Positions 33,734 to 44,740 of a stretch of 64,000 nt of DNA are shown here, piece by piece. Positions within the stretch are counted from its first letter, which is position 1, and the number at the start of each line of letters is the position of its first letter. Under the pieces are notes generated by a model, which saw only the letters and a list, made by a program, of their open reading frames with translations, made no database searches and was not told the origin of the DNA. The stretch comes from Paludibacteraceae bacterium (GTDB lineage Bacteria; Bacteroidota; Bacteroidia; Bacteroidales; Paludibacteraceae), in assembly GCA_017446585.1 (NCBI GenBank), contig JAFSQL010000006.1, forward strand, positions 62,001-126,000. Direction: 5' to 3'. Made by a program: the position numbers and the translations under genes.

Positions 33734-34483
33734 GTGAAAGTCAAAAACATTTTAGTTTCGCAGCCCCGTCCCTCCGATCTCAAATCGCCTTATTTTGAAA
33801 TCGAAAAAAAATATGGCGTTCACATCAACTTCCGCCCGTTCATCAAAGTGGAGCCAATGATTGTCAAGGACTTCCGCAAGCAACACATTGACCCTAAAGA
33901 TTTCACGGCGGTCATCTTCACGGCCAAAGTCGGCATCGACAACTACTTCCGCATCTGCAAAGAAATGCGCTTCGAAGTGCCGGAAACCATGAAGTATTTC
34001 TGCGTCAACGACAAAGTCTCCTTCTACCTCTCAAACTATATTCAATATCGCAAGCGCAAGGTCTTCTACCCCGCCACTGGACAATTGGTTGACCTGCCCG
34101 CCATTTGCGAGAAACACGCTGACGAGAAGTTCCTCCTCGTCTCTTCCGATGTCAACATCGAGAAGAACGCTAAACTCTTTGATGCCGCCAACATCAACTA
34201 CACCAACGCCATTATGTACCGAACGGTCAGCAACGACTTCACTGCCGACGAAAAGTTCGACTACGACCTCCTCGCTTTCTTCTCTCCCGCTGGCGTGGCT
34301 TCCTTGATAAAGAACTTCCCTGATTTCCAACAAGGCGAAATAGGCATCGTCGCCGCTGGTCAAACCACGGTCAAACTGCTCGAAGAGAACCACTTGCGCA
34401 TTGACCGTGAAGTAGGTAAAACCTACACGTCCATGACCGCTGCCATCGAAGACTTCATCGTCAAGAACAACAAAAAGAAATGA
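33734..34483 (+). CDS. hemD: Uroporphyrinogen-III synthase
   Basis: 249 residues from a GTG start (K-V-K-N-I-L-V-S-Q-P-R-P). The protein has the two-lobed HemD pattern: an F-T-A-V-I-F-T-A-K-V-G-I-D-N-Y stretch in the first lobe and A-F-F-S-P-A-G-V-A-S-L in the second, with the late G-Q-T-T motif (A-A-G-Q-T-T-V-K). It closes hydroxymethylbilane into uroporphyrinogen III in tetrapyrrole synthesis. Sequence conservation in this family is low, but the order DUF4271-hemD-rnpA-yidD is typical of Bacteroidota. Its stop overlaps the rnpA start by 4 bases. Confidence 0.88.
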   Translation: MKVKNILVSQPRPSDLKSPYFEIEKKYGVHINFRPFIKVEPMIVKDFRKQHIDPKDFTAVIFTAKVGIDNYFRICKEMRFEVPETMKYFCVNDKVSFYLSNYIQYRKRKVFYPATGQLVDLPAICEKHADEKFLLVSSDVNIEKNAKLFDAANINYTNAIMYRTVSNDFTADEKFDYDLLAFFSPAGVASLIKNFPDFQQGEIGIVAAGQTTVKLLEENHLRIDREVGKTYTSMTAAIEDFIVKNNKKK

Positions 34484-34842
34484 CTTTTGGGCTCCCCCCA
34501 AGACTGAAAAAAGAAACCGAAGCCGCACTCTTGTTCCGACAAGGGACTACCCACTTCGTCTATCCTCTTAAACTTTGGGTTCTCAAGACTGACCAACCGG
34601 CTTCACAACGCACCTCGCTACGCCCTGTTTTCATCGCTCCGAAAAGTCTGCATCGCCATGCGGTTGACCGCAACCTCATCCGCCGACGCATGCGTGAGGC
34701 GTTTCGACTGCACCAACACTCCGTTTCTTCTCCCGAGGCTCCCCTTTGTGTCACCCTCTTGGGGTTCCGATGCGTGGCTAAGGACATCCCTTCCTTCCGA
34801 CGACTTGAGAAATCAATGATCGAACTGCTCTCAAAAATCTGA
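34480..34842 (+). CDS. rnpA: Ribonuclease P protein component
   Basis: 120 residues, small and basic. The RNA-binding signature [16 protein letters not shown] near 62-77 is diagnostic. It assists the RNase P RNA in trimming tRNA 5' ends. The ATG overlaps the hemD TGA, which implies coupled translation. yidD follows 25 bases later. The usual companion rpmH is not here. The RNase P RNA gene is not in this window as far as I can see. Confidence 0.93.
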   Translation: MTFGLPPRLKKETEAALLFRQGTTHFVYPLKLWVLKTDQPASQRTSLRPVFIAPKSLHRHAVDRNLIRRRMREAFRLHQHSVSSPEAPLCVTLLGFRCVAKDIPSFRRLEKSMIELLSKI

Positions 34843-34867
34843 ATTTCACAAGCCCACCCCCTCTTCC

Positions 34868-35131
34868 ATGAACGCTGTCTCACGCCTTTTCGTATTCCTG
34901 ATTGCCCTGCCCATTCGTTTCTACAAGAAGTGTGTCTCTCCCCTGTTCCCTCCTTCCTGTCGATTCACACCAACATGCTCTACCTATGCGCTCCATGCGC
35001 TTCGCAAACACGGACCTGTCAAGGGATTTGCTCTTGCCCTCTGGCGCGTCCTTCGGTGCAATCCATGGGGTGGCAGTGGCTACGACCCCGTTCCGGACCA
35101 TTGGCTTTCCGCCTTCTATAAGAAAAAATGA
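34868..35131 (+). CDS. yidD: Membrane protein insertion efficiency factor YidD
   Basis: 87 residues. The cysteine-containing core [11 protein letters not shown] and the [14 protein letters not shown] motif define the family. It aids insertion of membrane proteins together with YidC. An amphipathic N-terminal helix with two basic clusters fits peripheral membrane attachment. It follows rnpA, and its end overlaps the convergent thiD stop by 16 bases. Confidence 0.95.
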   Translation: MNAVSRLFVFLIALPIRFYKKCVSPLFPPSCRFTPTCSTYALHALRKHGPVKGFALALWRVLRCNPWGGSGYDPVPDHWLSAFYKKK

Positions 35132-35874
35132 TTGACAGGTCCATGACCATGACCCACCTCATAGTCCTTACCTGCCTCTATCGCTTTGTGCAAATACGCC
35201 TCCGCTTCTTCCACGGCGCGCTTCGTTTCCATGCCTCGTGCCATGAACGCCGCTATCGCTGATGACAATGTGCATCCCGTTCCGTGCGTATTCCGAGTCT
35301 CTATCCTGGGATAAACATATTCCGTCAACTCCCCTGTCTTATGGTCATACAGCGTGTCGGTCAGCGTCTTTCCTTCTCCATGTCCACCCTTATACAACAC
35401 GCTGAACGGTGTTTTCTTCCTTGGCTCTAACCCCAACGCCTCCGCTTCTGGGATATTGGGGGTTAACAACGTCGCCAATGGTAACACCTTTTTTTTGAAT
35501 GTTTCTAACGCCGCCTGTTCCATCAGGCTGTCACCGCTTGTCGCTACCATCACGGGGTCAAGCACCACGGGAACGCTCCTCCCCGACAACTCCTCTGCCA
35601 CCACCTCCATAATCTCTCGGTTGGGCAACAACCCTATCTTGATAACATCCGCGCCTATATCGTCTAACGTCGAGCGCACCTGCGCCCGTACCATCTCCGC
35701 GCTTACTGGTTCTATCGCCCTCACGCCCCTCGTGTCTTGGTCTATCACCGCGGTGATGGCTGTCATGGCGTATGCCCCGCATGCGCTTATCGCCTTCAGG
35801 TCGGCCTGCAATCCTGCGCCACCCGAAGGGTCACTGCCTGCTATCGACAACACGCTTGGGTATCGACTTTTCAT
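35116..35874 (-). CDS. thiD: Hydroxymethylpyrimidine/phosphomethylpyrimidine kinase
   Basis: 252 residues, ribokinase fold. Diagnostic parts are [16 protein letters not shown] near the start, [11 protein letters not shown], the K-G-G-H-G-E segment, and the anion-hole motif [12 protein letters not shown] near 210-221. It phosphorylates the pyrimidine moiety of thiamine twice. It lies 12 bases after the ABC-F gene with no TPP riboswitch-like sequence between, so any thiamine control would have to act further upstream. Confidence 0.95.
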   Translation of the reverse strand: MKSRYPSVLSIAGSDPSGGAGLQADLKAISACGAYAMTAITAVIDQDTRGVRAIEPVSAEMVRAQVRSTLDDIGADVIKIGLLPNREIMEVVAEELSGRSVPVVLDPVMVATSGDSLMEQAALETFKKKVLPLATLLTPNIPEAEALGLEPRKKTPFSVLYKGGHGEGKTLTDTLYDHKTGELTEYVYPRIETRNTHGTGCTLSSAIAAFMARGMETKRAVEEAEAYLHKAIEAGKDYEVGHGHGPVNHFFL

Positions 35875-35886
35875 CGACGATATTAT

Positions 35887-37663
<1,777 letters not shown>

Positions 37664-37705
37664 ATACCATGAAAGAAATCGGCATTCTGTCCGCCTTTCA
37701 CGCCG

Positions 37706-37713
37706 CGAAGATA
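37706..37713 (-). promoter_or_regulatory. -7 promoter box for tRNA-Gln
   Basis: TATCTTCG on the minus strand is one base off TAnnTTTG and lies 42 bases before the tRNA 5' end. The rest of the gap up to the CoA-transferase stop shows nothing else recognisable. Confidence 0.45.
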
Positions 37714-37859
37714 ACAATTTTTCTTTAATTTCTCCTCTCCGCACTTTTTTATTTCTCCCCGCCAACCTTTTGTCGCAAACTTTGGCTCTTTTACGCTAAC
37801 AAATACTCCCGTGGTTTTCTTGACCTTGGAAGTAAAGCATAAAAAACAAGGGGGCTTTC

Positions 37860-39164
37860 TTACTTGCTCAAGAAGCGATAGTGCGAACCGAAACGTTCGA
37901 ACGCAGCGCGATCAAGTTCCTCCTGTACGCTTGGATCTGCGAGCTTGATAATCTCCCTCGCGCGTTGTTGCATTCCCAAACCATACAAATCAACGGCTCC
38001 GTTCTCCGTCACGAACCAATGCACATGAAAACGAGTGGTCACGACACTCGCTCCCGGCGCAAGCGTTGGCACAATCTTGCTCTTGCCCTTCTTTGTCACC
38101 GATGGCATAGCGATAATTGCCTTTCCTCCCTCGCTGCGGCTGGCTCCATACACGAAGTCGATTTGACCGCCCGCTCCTGAGAATTGTTTCGTGCCTATCG
38201 AATCTGCGCACACCTGACCCGTCAGGTCTATCTCAATGGCGCTGTTGATGGCCACCATCTTAGGCTGTTGCGCGATGATGAAAGGGTCGTTGGTATAGGC
38301 CACATCTTGCATCAACACCTCTGGGTTATTGTCCACGAAGTTGTACACGTCGTTGCTTCCCAAAAGAAAGGTGGAGACGATTTTTCCTGTGTCGAGTTTC
38401 TTGTTCTTACCCGTGATGACTCCTTTGCGCACCAAGTCAACAACGCCGTCCGCAAACATCTCGGTGTGCACGCCAAGGTCCTTGTGGTTCGAGAGGCACG
38501 CCAACGTCGCGTTGGGCAGGTTGCCGATACCCATCTGAAGGCATGAACCGTCCTCTATCAATTCAGCGCAGTTCTTGCCTATGGCAATGTCCGTCTCGTT
38601 CGGCTCCTCATAGTGTTTCTCTATCAACGGACGGTCATCTTCCACTATATAATCTATCTTGTCGATAGGGAACATCGCCTGACCGAACGCGCGAGGAACA
38701 TACTTGTTCACCACCGCCACCACCGTCTTGCACACCTCCATGGCGGCAAGGGCGGCATCCACGCTCGTTCCGAGACTTACGTATCCGTGCTTGTCCGGTG
38801 GGCACACCTGAATGAACGCCACGTCACACGGCAAGGCATGCTTACGATACAACATCGCCGCCTCGCCAAGGAATACGGGAATATAGTCTGCATATCCCGT
38901 CTGTACGCCCTTCCGCACGTTGGCGCCGATAAAGAATCCTTCGTGAAAGAACACGCCTTCAAACTCAGGATCGGCATACGGAGCGTCACCTTCGGTATGG
39001 AAATGATGAATATGTACGTCTTTCAACTCTCCCCTGCGACCGCGCTCCATCAGAGCCTGTATCAAACATTGTGGGGCATTGCCTATGGCACTCAAATGAA
39101 CATGGTCACCACTCTTGACCACCTGAACGGCTTCCTCCGCCGTGACTTTCTTTGGATACATCAA
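37860..39164 (-). CDS. Acetyl-CoA hydrolase/CoA-transferase family protein (4-hydroxybutyrate CoA-transferase-like)
   Basis: 434 residues, class I CoA-transferase fold in a single chain. The catalytic glutamate is expected in G-V-H-T-E-M-F-A-D-G (about 227-236), and the CoA-binding loops G-I-G-N-L-P-N-A and G-A-G-G-Q-I-D-F are present. Relatives move CoA between acetate and 4-hydroxybutyrate, succinate, propionate or butyrate in fermentation. Substrate choice cannot be read here. The gene is single, with an Lrp-family regulator divergently coupled on the far side of a 60-base gap on the same strand. Codon use is less strand-biased than in most neighbours, suggesting high expression. Confidence 0.87.
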   Translation of the reverse strand: MMYPKKVTAEEAVQVVKSGDHVHLSAIGNAPQCLIQALMERGRRGELKDVHIHHFHTEGDAPYADPEFEGVFFHEGFFIGANVRKGVQTGYADYIPVFLGEAAMLYRKHALPCDVAFIQVCPPDKHGYVSLGTSVDAALAAMEVCKTVVAVVNKYVPRAFGQAMFPIDKIDYIVEDDRPLIEKHYEEPNETDIAIGKNCAELIEDGSCLQMGIGNLPNATLACLSNHKDLGVHTEMFADGVVDLVRKGVITGKNKKLDTGKIVSTFLLGSNDVYNFVDNNPEVLMQDVAYTNDPFIIAQQPKMVAINSAIEIDLTGQVCADSIGTKQFSGAGGQIDFVYGASRSEGGKAIIAMPSVTKKGKSKIVPTLAPGASVVTTRFHVHWFVTENGAVDLYGLGMQQRAREIIKLADPSVQEELDRAAFERFGSHYRFLSK

Positions 39165-39228
39165 AAAAAATATCTCTAAATTCTTAACTCTTTATTCTCT
39201 ATTATTTTCGGGCGCGAAGATAGGCATT

Positions 39229-39687
39229 TTATTCTATGGGCAATTCGCGCTTTACGCTTTGCTCCAACGACATCAGGGTTTCCGTGCTCGTCACGCCTTT
39301 TATTTCCTGTATCTGACGGTTCAGCAACTGCATCAGGTGAGCGTCATCCCGGGCATACAACCTGATCAACATGGTGTACGGTCCCAAAGTGTAGTGACAC
39401 TCCACTATCTCCGGAATCTTCAGCAACTGCGTCACCACGTCCTTATACATGCTGCCGCGTTCCAGTTTTAACCCCACGTACGTCGCTATGTTATAACCCA
39501 ACATTTTCGGGTTCACCTCATAACCGCTGCCGGTTATCACACCGTTATCCATCATCTTTTGAACGCGCTGATGCACTGCGGCGCGACTCACGTTGCACAC
39601 CTCCGCCACGTCCTTAAACGGCGTGCGAGCATTACGTGTGATCACGCTCAATATCTTTTTGTCCAAATCGTCTATAGTTCTTTCCAT
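39229..39687 (-). CDS. Lrp/AsnC family transcriptional regulator
   Basis: 152 residues from the ATG at 39687. The frame is open 28 codons further, but a -7 box lies at 39712-39719 inside that extension, and the family starts at R-T-I-D-D-L-D-K-K-I-L. It has an N-terminal helix-turn-helix (P-F-K-D-V-A-E-V-C-N-V-S-R-A-A-V-H-Q-R-V) and a C-terminal RAM ligand-binding domain (V-E-C-H-Y-T-L-G-P-Y-T-M-L-I-R). Such proteins sense amino acids and form octamers. It lies upstream of the CoA-transferase on the same strand, its likely first target along with itself. Confidence 0.92.
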   Translation of the reverse strand: MERTIDDLDKKILSVITRNARTPFKDVAEVCNVSRAAVHQRVQKMMDNGVITGSGYEVNPKMLGYNIATYVGLKLERGSMYKDVVTQLLKIPEIVECHYTLGPYTMLIRLYARDDAHLMQLLNRQIQEIKGVTSTETLMSLEQSVKRELPIE

Positions 39688-39711
39688 ACTGACTTTTCTT
39701 TCTTTTTGACA

Positions 39712-39719
39712 CAAAAATA
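39712..39719 (-). promoter_or_regulatory. -7 promoter box for the Lrp-family gene
   Basis: TATTTTTG on the minus strand, 25 bases before the chosen ATG; it sets the start codon. Confidence 0.55.
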
Positions 39720-39835
39720 AACCTTTTTTCGCCATTTCTTGTCTTTTTTCGGTCCAATCTACGCAATTCACTTACTTTTTGACATTTCAAACCACCTCTA
39801 TTTTCTCCCACATTATTATATATGGATTTTTTTCC

Positions 39836-39843
39836 TAATTTCG
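39836..39843 (+). promoter_or_regulatory. -7 promoter box for pnp
   Basis: TAATTTCG, one base off TAnnTTTG, 33 bases before the pnp ATG. The gap to the divergent regulator is T-rich with no further motif. Confidence 0.45.
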
Positions 39844-39875
39844 CGCCCGACTAATAGTAAAACGTAAAAAAGAAA

Positions 39876-41996
39876 ATGAATGTAGTGACAAAGACCATCA
39901 CAATGGGTGATGGACGAACCATCACCATCGAAACCGGCAAACTCGCAAAGCAAGCGGACGGTAGCGTGATGGTAAGATGTGGCGACACCATGCTCCTCGC
40001 CACCGTTTGCAGCGCGCAAGACGCTGTTCCGGGAACCGACTTCATGCCGCTCTCGGTCGATTACAAAGAAAAGTTCAGTGCCGCGGGACGTTTCCCTGGC
40101 GGATTCACGCGCCGCGAAGGACGACCTGACGACTACGAAATCCTCATTTCGCGTCTCGTTGACCGTGCCCTCCGACCTCTTTTCCCTAGCAACTACCACG
40201 CTGAGACATTCGTTCAAGTGACGCTCTTCAGCGCCGATGGCGTTGATCAACCTGATGCCCTTGCCGGACTTGCAGCCTCCGCGGCCCTCAGCGTCAGCGA
40301 TGTGCCTTGGGAAGGTCCTATCAGCGAAGTGCGCGTGGCGCGCATTGACGGACAATACGTCATCAACCCTACCTTCGAACAAATGGAGAAGGCGGACATG
40401 GACCTCATGGTCGCTGCCACCATCGACAACATCATGATGGTCGAAGGTGAAATGGACGAAGTCAGCGAAGCTGACCTCCTCGGTGCCCTCAAAGCGGCTC
40501 ACGATGCCATCAAGATTCAATGCCAAGCGCAACTCGAACTCATGCAAGAGTGTGGCAAGGCAAAACGTGAATACTGTCACGAGGAGAACGATGACGAACT
40601 CCGTGAGCAAGTGCGCAAGGAGTGCTACGACAAGGCTTATGCGCTCGCCAGCAGTTGCTGTGCCGACAAGCACAAACGCGAAACCGGCTTCAAGCAGATT
40701 CGCGAAGACTTCAAGGCGCAATTCTCCGAAGAGGAACTCGAAACCAAAGGTGCCCTCATCGACCGCTACTACTATGACATCGAGCGTGACGCCATGCGCC
40801 GTTGCGTCCTCGACGAGCACAAGCGTCTGGACGGTCGCCAACTCAACGAGATTCGACCTATCTGGTGCGAGGTCGGCTACCTCCCTGCTCCCCACGGCAG
40901 CAGCGTCTTCACCCGTGGTGAGACTCAAAGCCTCTGCACCGTCACCCTCGGAACCAAGCAAGACGAAAAAATCGTTGACCAAGCGCTCGAACAGGGCAAG
41001 CAACGCTTCCTCCTCCACTACAACTTCCCTCCTTTCTGCACGGGCGAAGCCAAGGCTCAACGCGGCATCGGCCGTCGTGAAATCGGTCACGGACACCTCG
41101 CTTGGCGAGCCCTCAAACGCATGATTCCTGCCGACTATCCTTACGTCGTGCGCGTCGTGAGCGACATCCTCGAGAGCAACGGTTCCTCTTCTATGGCTAC
41201 CGTCTGCGCCGGAACGCTCGCCCTCATGGATGCAGGTGTCAAGATCAAGAAACCGGTGGCTGGTGTTGCCATGGGGCTCATCAGCGAGAACAAGGGAACC
41301 AACTACGCTGTCCTCACCGACATCCTTGGTGACGAGGACCACCTCGGCGACATGGACTTCAAGGTGACGGGAACCAAGGACGGCATCACGGCTACCCAGA
41401 TGGACATCAAGGTGGACGGTCTCTCCTACGAGATTCTCGAGCGCGCCCTTGCGCAAGCCAAGGAAGGACGACTCTTCATCCTCAACAAAATTACCGAATG
41501 CATCGCCGAGCCGCGTCCTGAACTCAAACCTCAGACACCGCGCATCGAGGTGCTCACCATACCTAAGGAGTTCATCGGGGCTGTCATCGGACCGGGCGGG
41601 AAAATCATCCAAGGCATACAAGCCGAAACGGGGGCTGTCATCTCCATTGACGAAGACGACAACTGCGGACGCGTCGAAGTCGCCGCCAACAACAAGGAGA
41701 GCATGGACGCGGCCATCAGCCGCATCCGCGCCATCGTTGCCATCCCTGAAGTCGGCGAGGTTTACAACGCCACCGTCAAGAGCATCATGCCTTACGGATG
41801 CTTCGTCGAGTTCATGCCAGGCAAGGAAGGACTTCTCCACATCTCCGAAATCGAGTGGCGTCGCATCGAGAAGATGGAAGACACCGGTCTCAAGGAAGGC
41901 GACAAGATTGATGTCAAACTCCTCGCCATCGACCCTAAGACGGGCAAGTTCAAACTCTCGCACAAGGAGTTGCTTCCTAAGCCTGAGAAGAAGTAA
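39876..41996 (+). CDS. pnp: Polyribonucleotide nucleotidyltransferase
   Basis: 706 residues, full length. Two RNase PH-like domains (about 10-230 and 320-550) flank a helical linker; the second carries the phosphate-binding G-S-S-S-M-A-T-V-C and the acidic active-site stretch [14 protein letters not shown] domain with [12 protein letters not shown] (about 568-580) and an S1 domain (G-L-L-H-I-S-E-I) follow. The enzyme degrades RNA from the 3' end using phosphate. It has its own promoter and a strong terminator. The long antisense frame over it is a product of strand bias. Confidence 0.97.
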   Translation: MNVVTKTITMGDGRTITIETGKLAKQADGSVMVRCGDTMLLATVCSAQDAVPGTDFMPLSVDYKEKFSAAGRFPGGFTRREGRPDDYEILISRLVDRALRPLFPSNYHAETFVQVTLFSADGVDQPDALAGLAASAALSVSDVPWEGPISEVRVARIDGQYVINPTFEQMEKADMDLMVAATIDNIMMVEGEMDEVSEADLLGALKAAHDAIKIQCQAQLELMQECGKAKREYCHEENDDELREQVRKECYDKAYALASSCCADKHKRETGFKQIREDFKAQFSEEELETKGALIDRYYYDIERDAMRRCVLDEHKRLDGRQLNEIRPIWCEVGYLPAPHGSSVFTRGETQSLCTVTLGTKQDEKIVDQALEQGKQRFLLHYNFPPFCTGEAKAQRGIGRREIGHGHLAWRALKRMIPADYPYVVRVVSDILESNGSSSMATVCAGTLALMDAGVKIKKPVAGVAMGLISENKGTNYAVLTDILGDEDHLGDMDFKVTGTKDGITATQMDIKVDGLSYEILERALAQAKEGRLFILNKITECIAEPRPELKPQTPRIEVLTIPKEFIGAVIGPGGKIIQGIQAETGAVISIDEDDNCGRVEVAANNKESMDAAISRIRAIVAIPEVGEVYNATVKSIMPYGCFVEFMPGKEGLLHISEIEWRRIEKMEDTGLKEGDKIDVKLLAIDPKTGKFKLSHKELLPKPEKK

Positions 41997-42019
41997 TATT
42001 CTTGCCTCTCTCCATACAA

Positions 42020-42061
42020 ATGAAATGCGGTGCCTTTTCGGCACCGCATTTCATGTTTTTT
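42020..42061 (+). terminator. Rho-independent terminator after pnp
   Basis: A perfect 15-bp stem, ATGAAATGCGGTGCC with GGCACCGCATTTCAT, loop TTTTC, then G and six T. It starts 24 bases after the pnp stop. Confidence 0.92.
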
Positions 42062-42080
42062 ACATCCGAAAAAATCATTA

Positions 42081-42088
42081 TATCTTTG
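42081..42088 (+). promoter_or_regulatory. -7 promoter box for the FISUMP gene
   Basis: TATCTTTG, an exact TAnnTTTG match, 24 bases before the ATG. Confidence 0.6.
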
Positions 42089-42111
42089 TCTCTCTAATCC
42101 AACATTAATCC

Positions 42112-42969
42112 ATGATTAAATTGACAATCAACACCAAACGGAAACTGCTCGGATTGCTCACCTTGTTTTCCTTGGCGACAACCGCGCTTGCAGTGACACC
42201 CTATGACGGCGTTGCCTCCAATGGCGACACCATTCGCCTTGTTGATTTGGGGTTACCAAGCGGAACATTATGGGCTGACCGCAACATCGGTGCCGACTGC
42301 CCTGCCGACACGGGCAACTACTACGCTTGGGGAGAAACCGAACAAAAGAAATTCTACACCTGGGGAACATACATGTGCACCACGTCCGATGAGTGCGGAA
42401 CCACATATGACCCCGTTTTTGCGGCATTAGGCAATAATCCGGACATCAGCGGTACGCTATTCGACGCCGCGACTGTCATCTGGGGAAATAACTACCGAAT
42501 GCCTACCTTAGCCCAAATTGACGAATTGAACAATGCCTCTTTGACCACTTGGACTTGGACCGTTCAGACGGACAAGCAGGGACATAGCATGAACGGCTAC
42601 CTTGTTACCAGCAAAAGCAATGGCAACTCTATCTTCTTGCCGGCATCCGGCTATATGGACAATGCGTATCTGGACGGCTTCGGAACCGAAGGGTCCTATC
42701 GCTCCGCCATGCGATGCAACGACCTCAAATACCAGGCATACGTCCTGTATTTTAATCACTCCGCGAGCAAACATAACTCCATGTACGGCAGTCGTTTTGC
42801 CGGTCGTGTCATCCGCCCGGTTTCCGTTCAAGCGGCGACGAATGTCAACGAGTTTTCTGCACAAGTAGTAATTCCTTCCTGCGAAAGCAAGAAAACGCTA
42901 CGCGATGGACATCTTTTCATCACGCTCCCTAATGGAAACACCTATCATCTGAATGGATCAAAGAAATAG
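42112..42969 (+). CDS. Secreted FISUMP-domain protein
   Basis: 285 residues. The signal peptide is about 1-27. The body has the Fibrobacter succinogenes major paralogous domain pattern: V-D-L-G-L-P-S-G-T-L-W-A-D-R-N-I-G-A, Y-Y-A-W-G-E-T, W-G-N-N-Y-R-M-P-T-L-A-Q-I-D-E-L, and a final V-I-R-P-V. These domains occur in secreted or surface proteins of gut bacteria; their ligand is unknown. The last 40 residues (T-L-R-D-G-H-L-F-I-T-L-P-N-G-N-T-Y-H-L-N-G) resemble a short Bacteroidales C-terminal tail, perhaps a T9SS sorting remnant. It is followed by cassette 2 but lacks the cassette leader. Confidence 0.83.
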   Translation: MIKLTINTKRKLLGLLTLFSLATTALAVTPYDGVASNGDTIRLVDLGLPSGTLWADRNIGADCPADTGNYYAWGETEQKKFYTWGTYMCTTSDECGTTYDPVFAALGNNPDISGTLFDAATVIWGNNYRMPTLAQIDELNNASLTTWTWTVQTDKQGHSMNGYLVTSKSNGNSIFLPASGYMDNAYLDGFGTEGSYRSAMRCNDLKYQAYVLYFNHSASKHNSMYGSRFAGRVIRPVSVQAATNVNEFSAQVVIPSCESKKTLRDGHLFITLPNGNTYHLNGSKK

Positions 42970-43047
42970 AATACAAAAAACTAACTCACTGTCCCAAACC
43001 TCTTGCTTTTTAACATTCTAAGAAGGATTATTTCTCAAAACATTTTC

Positions 43048-43055
43048 TATCTTTG
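43048..43055 (+). promoter_or_regulatory. -7 promoter box of surface cassette 2
   Basis: TATCTTTG, exact TAnnTTTG, followed by GCCGCTGA as in cassette 1 (GCCACTGA). Transcription should start near 43061. Confidence 0.65.
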
Positions 43056-43093
43056 CCGCTGACATTCAACGCTATCTATTGAAAACAATAAGC

Positions 43094-43240
43094 AAATACT
43101 ATACGCAAACAACTAATTCTCAATTAGTTGTGCGCAGCATGGGGGGGTAATTTCCACTATCTCAACCGTTTATAACGTTATTATATCATCATTCCTTGCC
43201 ACGCTCGGACGCTTTTGCGCCCGGGCGTGAACTGTTTTTA
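43094..43240 (+). promoter_or_regulatory. Conserved 147-nt leader element, copy 2
   Basis: Same length as copy 1 (15166-15312), no gaps, about 11 differences. The first stem-loop, the CAGCAY-G7-TAATT stretch and the last 54 bases with the GC-rich hairpin are kept; most changes fall in the middle, between the G-run and the hairpin. Unlike copy 1, no small gene separates it from the surface gene. Confidence 0.75.
43200..43239 (+). terminator. Terminator-like hairpin ending leader copy 2
   Basis: The same 30-base hairpin as in copy 1 (stem closed by CACGC/GCGTG, TTTT loop) followed by AACTGTTTTT. It sits 42 bases before the surface gene, so expression needs read-through if it terminates. Confidence 0.6.
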
Positions 43241-43281
43241 TCCTTTTCACTCGCAAACAATAACCAAATACCATAATCATT

Positions 43282-44580
43282 ATGAGAAAAATCTTATTGA
43301 CACTATTAACCACCCTCCTCTGCTCCATCACAGCATGGGGAACTAACTACTATATCCTTTGTGCCAAAGGAGAAGTACCCTTGACGGCTGGCACGACATC
43401 TACAACTCAGTTGCTGAAGACGGATGGTTCCACCGTATCTGCCACGACGGAGATATCATCCAGCCAGACGGGTACTGCGTCACTATACTACAACTCAACT
43501 TCTTCTACTTACGCAAATTTAACAAACACGTCTAATTATGGCACTGGTTCTTCTAGTAGTAAAACAATGCAAGGCATAAAGTTGACTGGCGGTACGACTA
43601 TGACCATTACTCTCAATAGTAAGACGTTTTCTAAAATGGATGTCATCTATTGCTGTGCAAGTAGTGACGCCGGGAAGACCCTTACAATAGACGGAACAGA
43701 CTACACGCCAGGTAACACCAGTATACACAAAGCATCAAGTGAAAAGTCTTTTTCAACCTCAATCACAATAACAAATCGTTCAAACAAAGAGTTCCGCGTC
43801 TTCGTTATTCTTACTGAATCCTCTGGTGGCGGTTCCACCTACACCGTAACTTACAACGGAAACGGCAACACGGGCGGTACCGCACCTTCTGACGCAAGCA
43901 GTCCTTATGCCGCAGGCTCTAACGTCACCGTGCTGGGCAACACCGGATCTTTGGTGAAAACAGGATATACTTTTGATGGATGGAATGCTGCAGCTAATGG
44001 TTCCGGCACCAACTATGCGGTAGATGCAACCATAAGCAGCATCGCTGCCAACACCACACTCTATGCCAAGTGGACCTGCGCCGCTACAGTCCCTGGCAAC
44101 ATCTCTAAGGGTTCCGCCTGCGCTGGCGAAGATCTGACACTGACATCCGCCGGTTCTCCAGAGACTGGTGACACTTGGTATTGGCAGGCTTCTTCATCGG
44201 GAACTGCCACAACAAATTCCGGTGCTACTTATGATGTCTCCTCAGCAGGAACATACTATATACGTTCTTATAATGGAACTTGTTGGTCTGCTGCTAAGTC
44301 CGTGACCGTCGCGGCAGGTAATTGGACTTCTCCAACAATATCTGGAGCATCGTCAGTCACCGTAGGGAACACCATTACCTTAACAGGTTCACCAAGCGGC
44401 GGATCATGGGAATCCAGTGACGAAACGAAGGCAACAGTCAATTCATCTGGTGTTGTATCTGGTGTAGCAATCGGTAACACAAATATCACTTACACCAAAG
44501 ATGGATGTACTTCTGATAATCACGCTGTCACCGTTTCTGCCGCTTGCACCGACCCGGATCTCACCATCACGCTCAACTAA
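43282..44580 (+). CDS. Secreted InlB-repeat/Ig-like surface protein, cassette 2
   Basis: 432 residues. The signal peptide is about 1-20 (M-R-K-I-L-L-T-L-L-T). Residues 21-180 are a Ser/Thr-rich beta domain that differs from that of cassette 1. An InlB B-repeat (Listeria-Bacteroides repeat) follows: T-Y-N-G-N-G-N-T-G-G-T to T-L-Y-A-K-W (about 190-260). Then come an Ig-like module with C-A-G-E-D-L-T-L-T and a Big_2-like module with W-E-S-S-D-E-T-K-A-T-V-N-S-S-G-V-V. It ends D-P-D-L-T-I-T-L-N, like the cassette 1 protein, with no standard T9SS C-terminal domain. Probably exported adhesin-like protein; function unknown. Confidence 0.8.
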   Translation: MRKILLTLLTTLLCSITAWGTNYYILCAKGEVPLTAGTTSTTQLLKTDGSTVSATTEISSSQTGTASLYYNSTSSTYANLTNTSNYGTGSSSSKTMQGIKLTGGTTMTITLNSKTFSKMDVIYCCASSDAGKTLTIDGTDYTPGNTSIHKASSEKSFSTSITITNRSNKEFRVFVILTESSGGGSTYTVTYNGNGNTGGTAPSDASSPYAAGSNVTVLGNTGSLVKTGYTFDGWNAAANGSGTNYAVDATISSIAANTTLYAKWTCAATVPGNISKGSACAGEDLTLTSAGSPETGDTWYWQASSSGTATTNSGATYDVSSAGTYYIRSYNGTCWSAAKSVTVAAGNWTSPTISGASSVTVGNTITLTGSPSGGSWESSDETKATVNSSGVVSGVAIGNTNITYTKDGCTSDNHAVTVSAACTDPDLTITLN

Positions 44581-44678
44581 TACGAAAGGACAATCAAAAC
44601 AACCGCAACCCTCCCCTCCCCGTCCATTGCCAGTCAGCAGGCAGGTCATTGTTCATGACTGGCAGAACGAAGATATTA

Positions 44679-44738
44679 TTTTCTCCTAATGATAGGTCAA
44701 CCGCCGTGCGCCTTCGCTTGCCACGGCGGTTGCTGTTT
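44679..44738 (+). terminator. 60-bp 3' hairpin element, copy 2 (likely bidirectional terminator)
   Basis: Identical to 17211-17270. The stem AACCGCCGTG/CACGGCGGTT spans 44699-44731. It lies 98 bases after the surface gene stop and, as in copy 1, ends two bases before the stop codon of a convergent gene. The 98 bases before it are not similar to the matching stretch in cassette 1. Confidence 0.8.
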
Positions 44739-44740
44739 CC

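Larger units (their letters stand above)
42970..43281 (+). other. 312-bp intergenic region carrying the cassette 2 promoter and leader
   Basis: No open frame. It holds a promoter box (43048-43055), the 147-nt leader copy 2 (43094-43240) and a 41-base spacer ending in CCATAATCATT before the ATG of the surface gene. The first 60 bases show nothing recognisable. Confidence 0.85.

Noticed and set aside
39816-42044. 742-codon antisense frame opposite pnp
   Set aside because: It is the reverse complement of a clear pnp gene; the long frame and its Val/Glu/Asp-rich product follow from the C-rich codon ends of the sense strand. The same holds for long antisense frames over topA, gpmI, apgM and thrC.
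42970-44740. Insertion sequence carrying the surface gene
   Set aside because: There are no terminal inverted repeats, target-site duplications or transposase; the shared ends are reported as a cassette instead.
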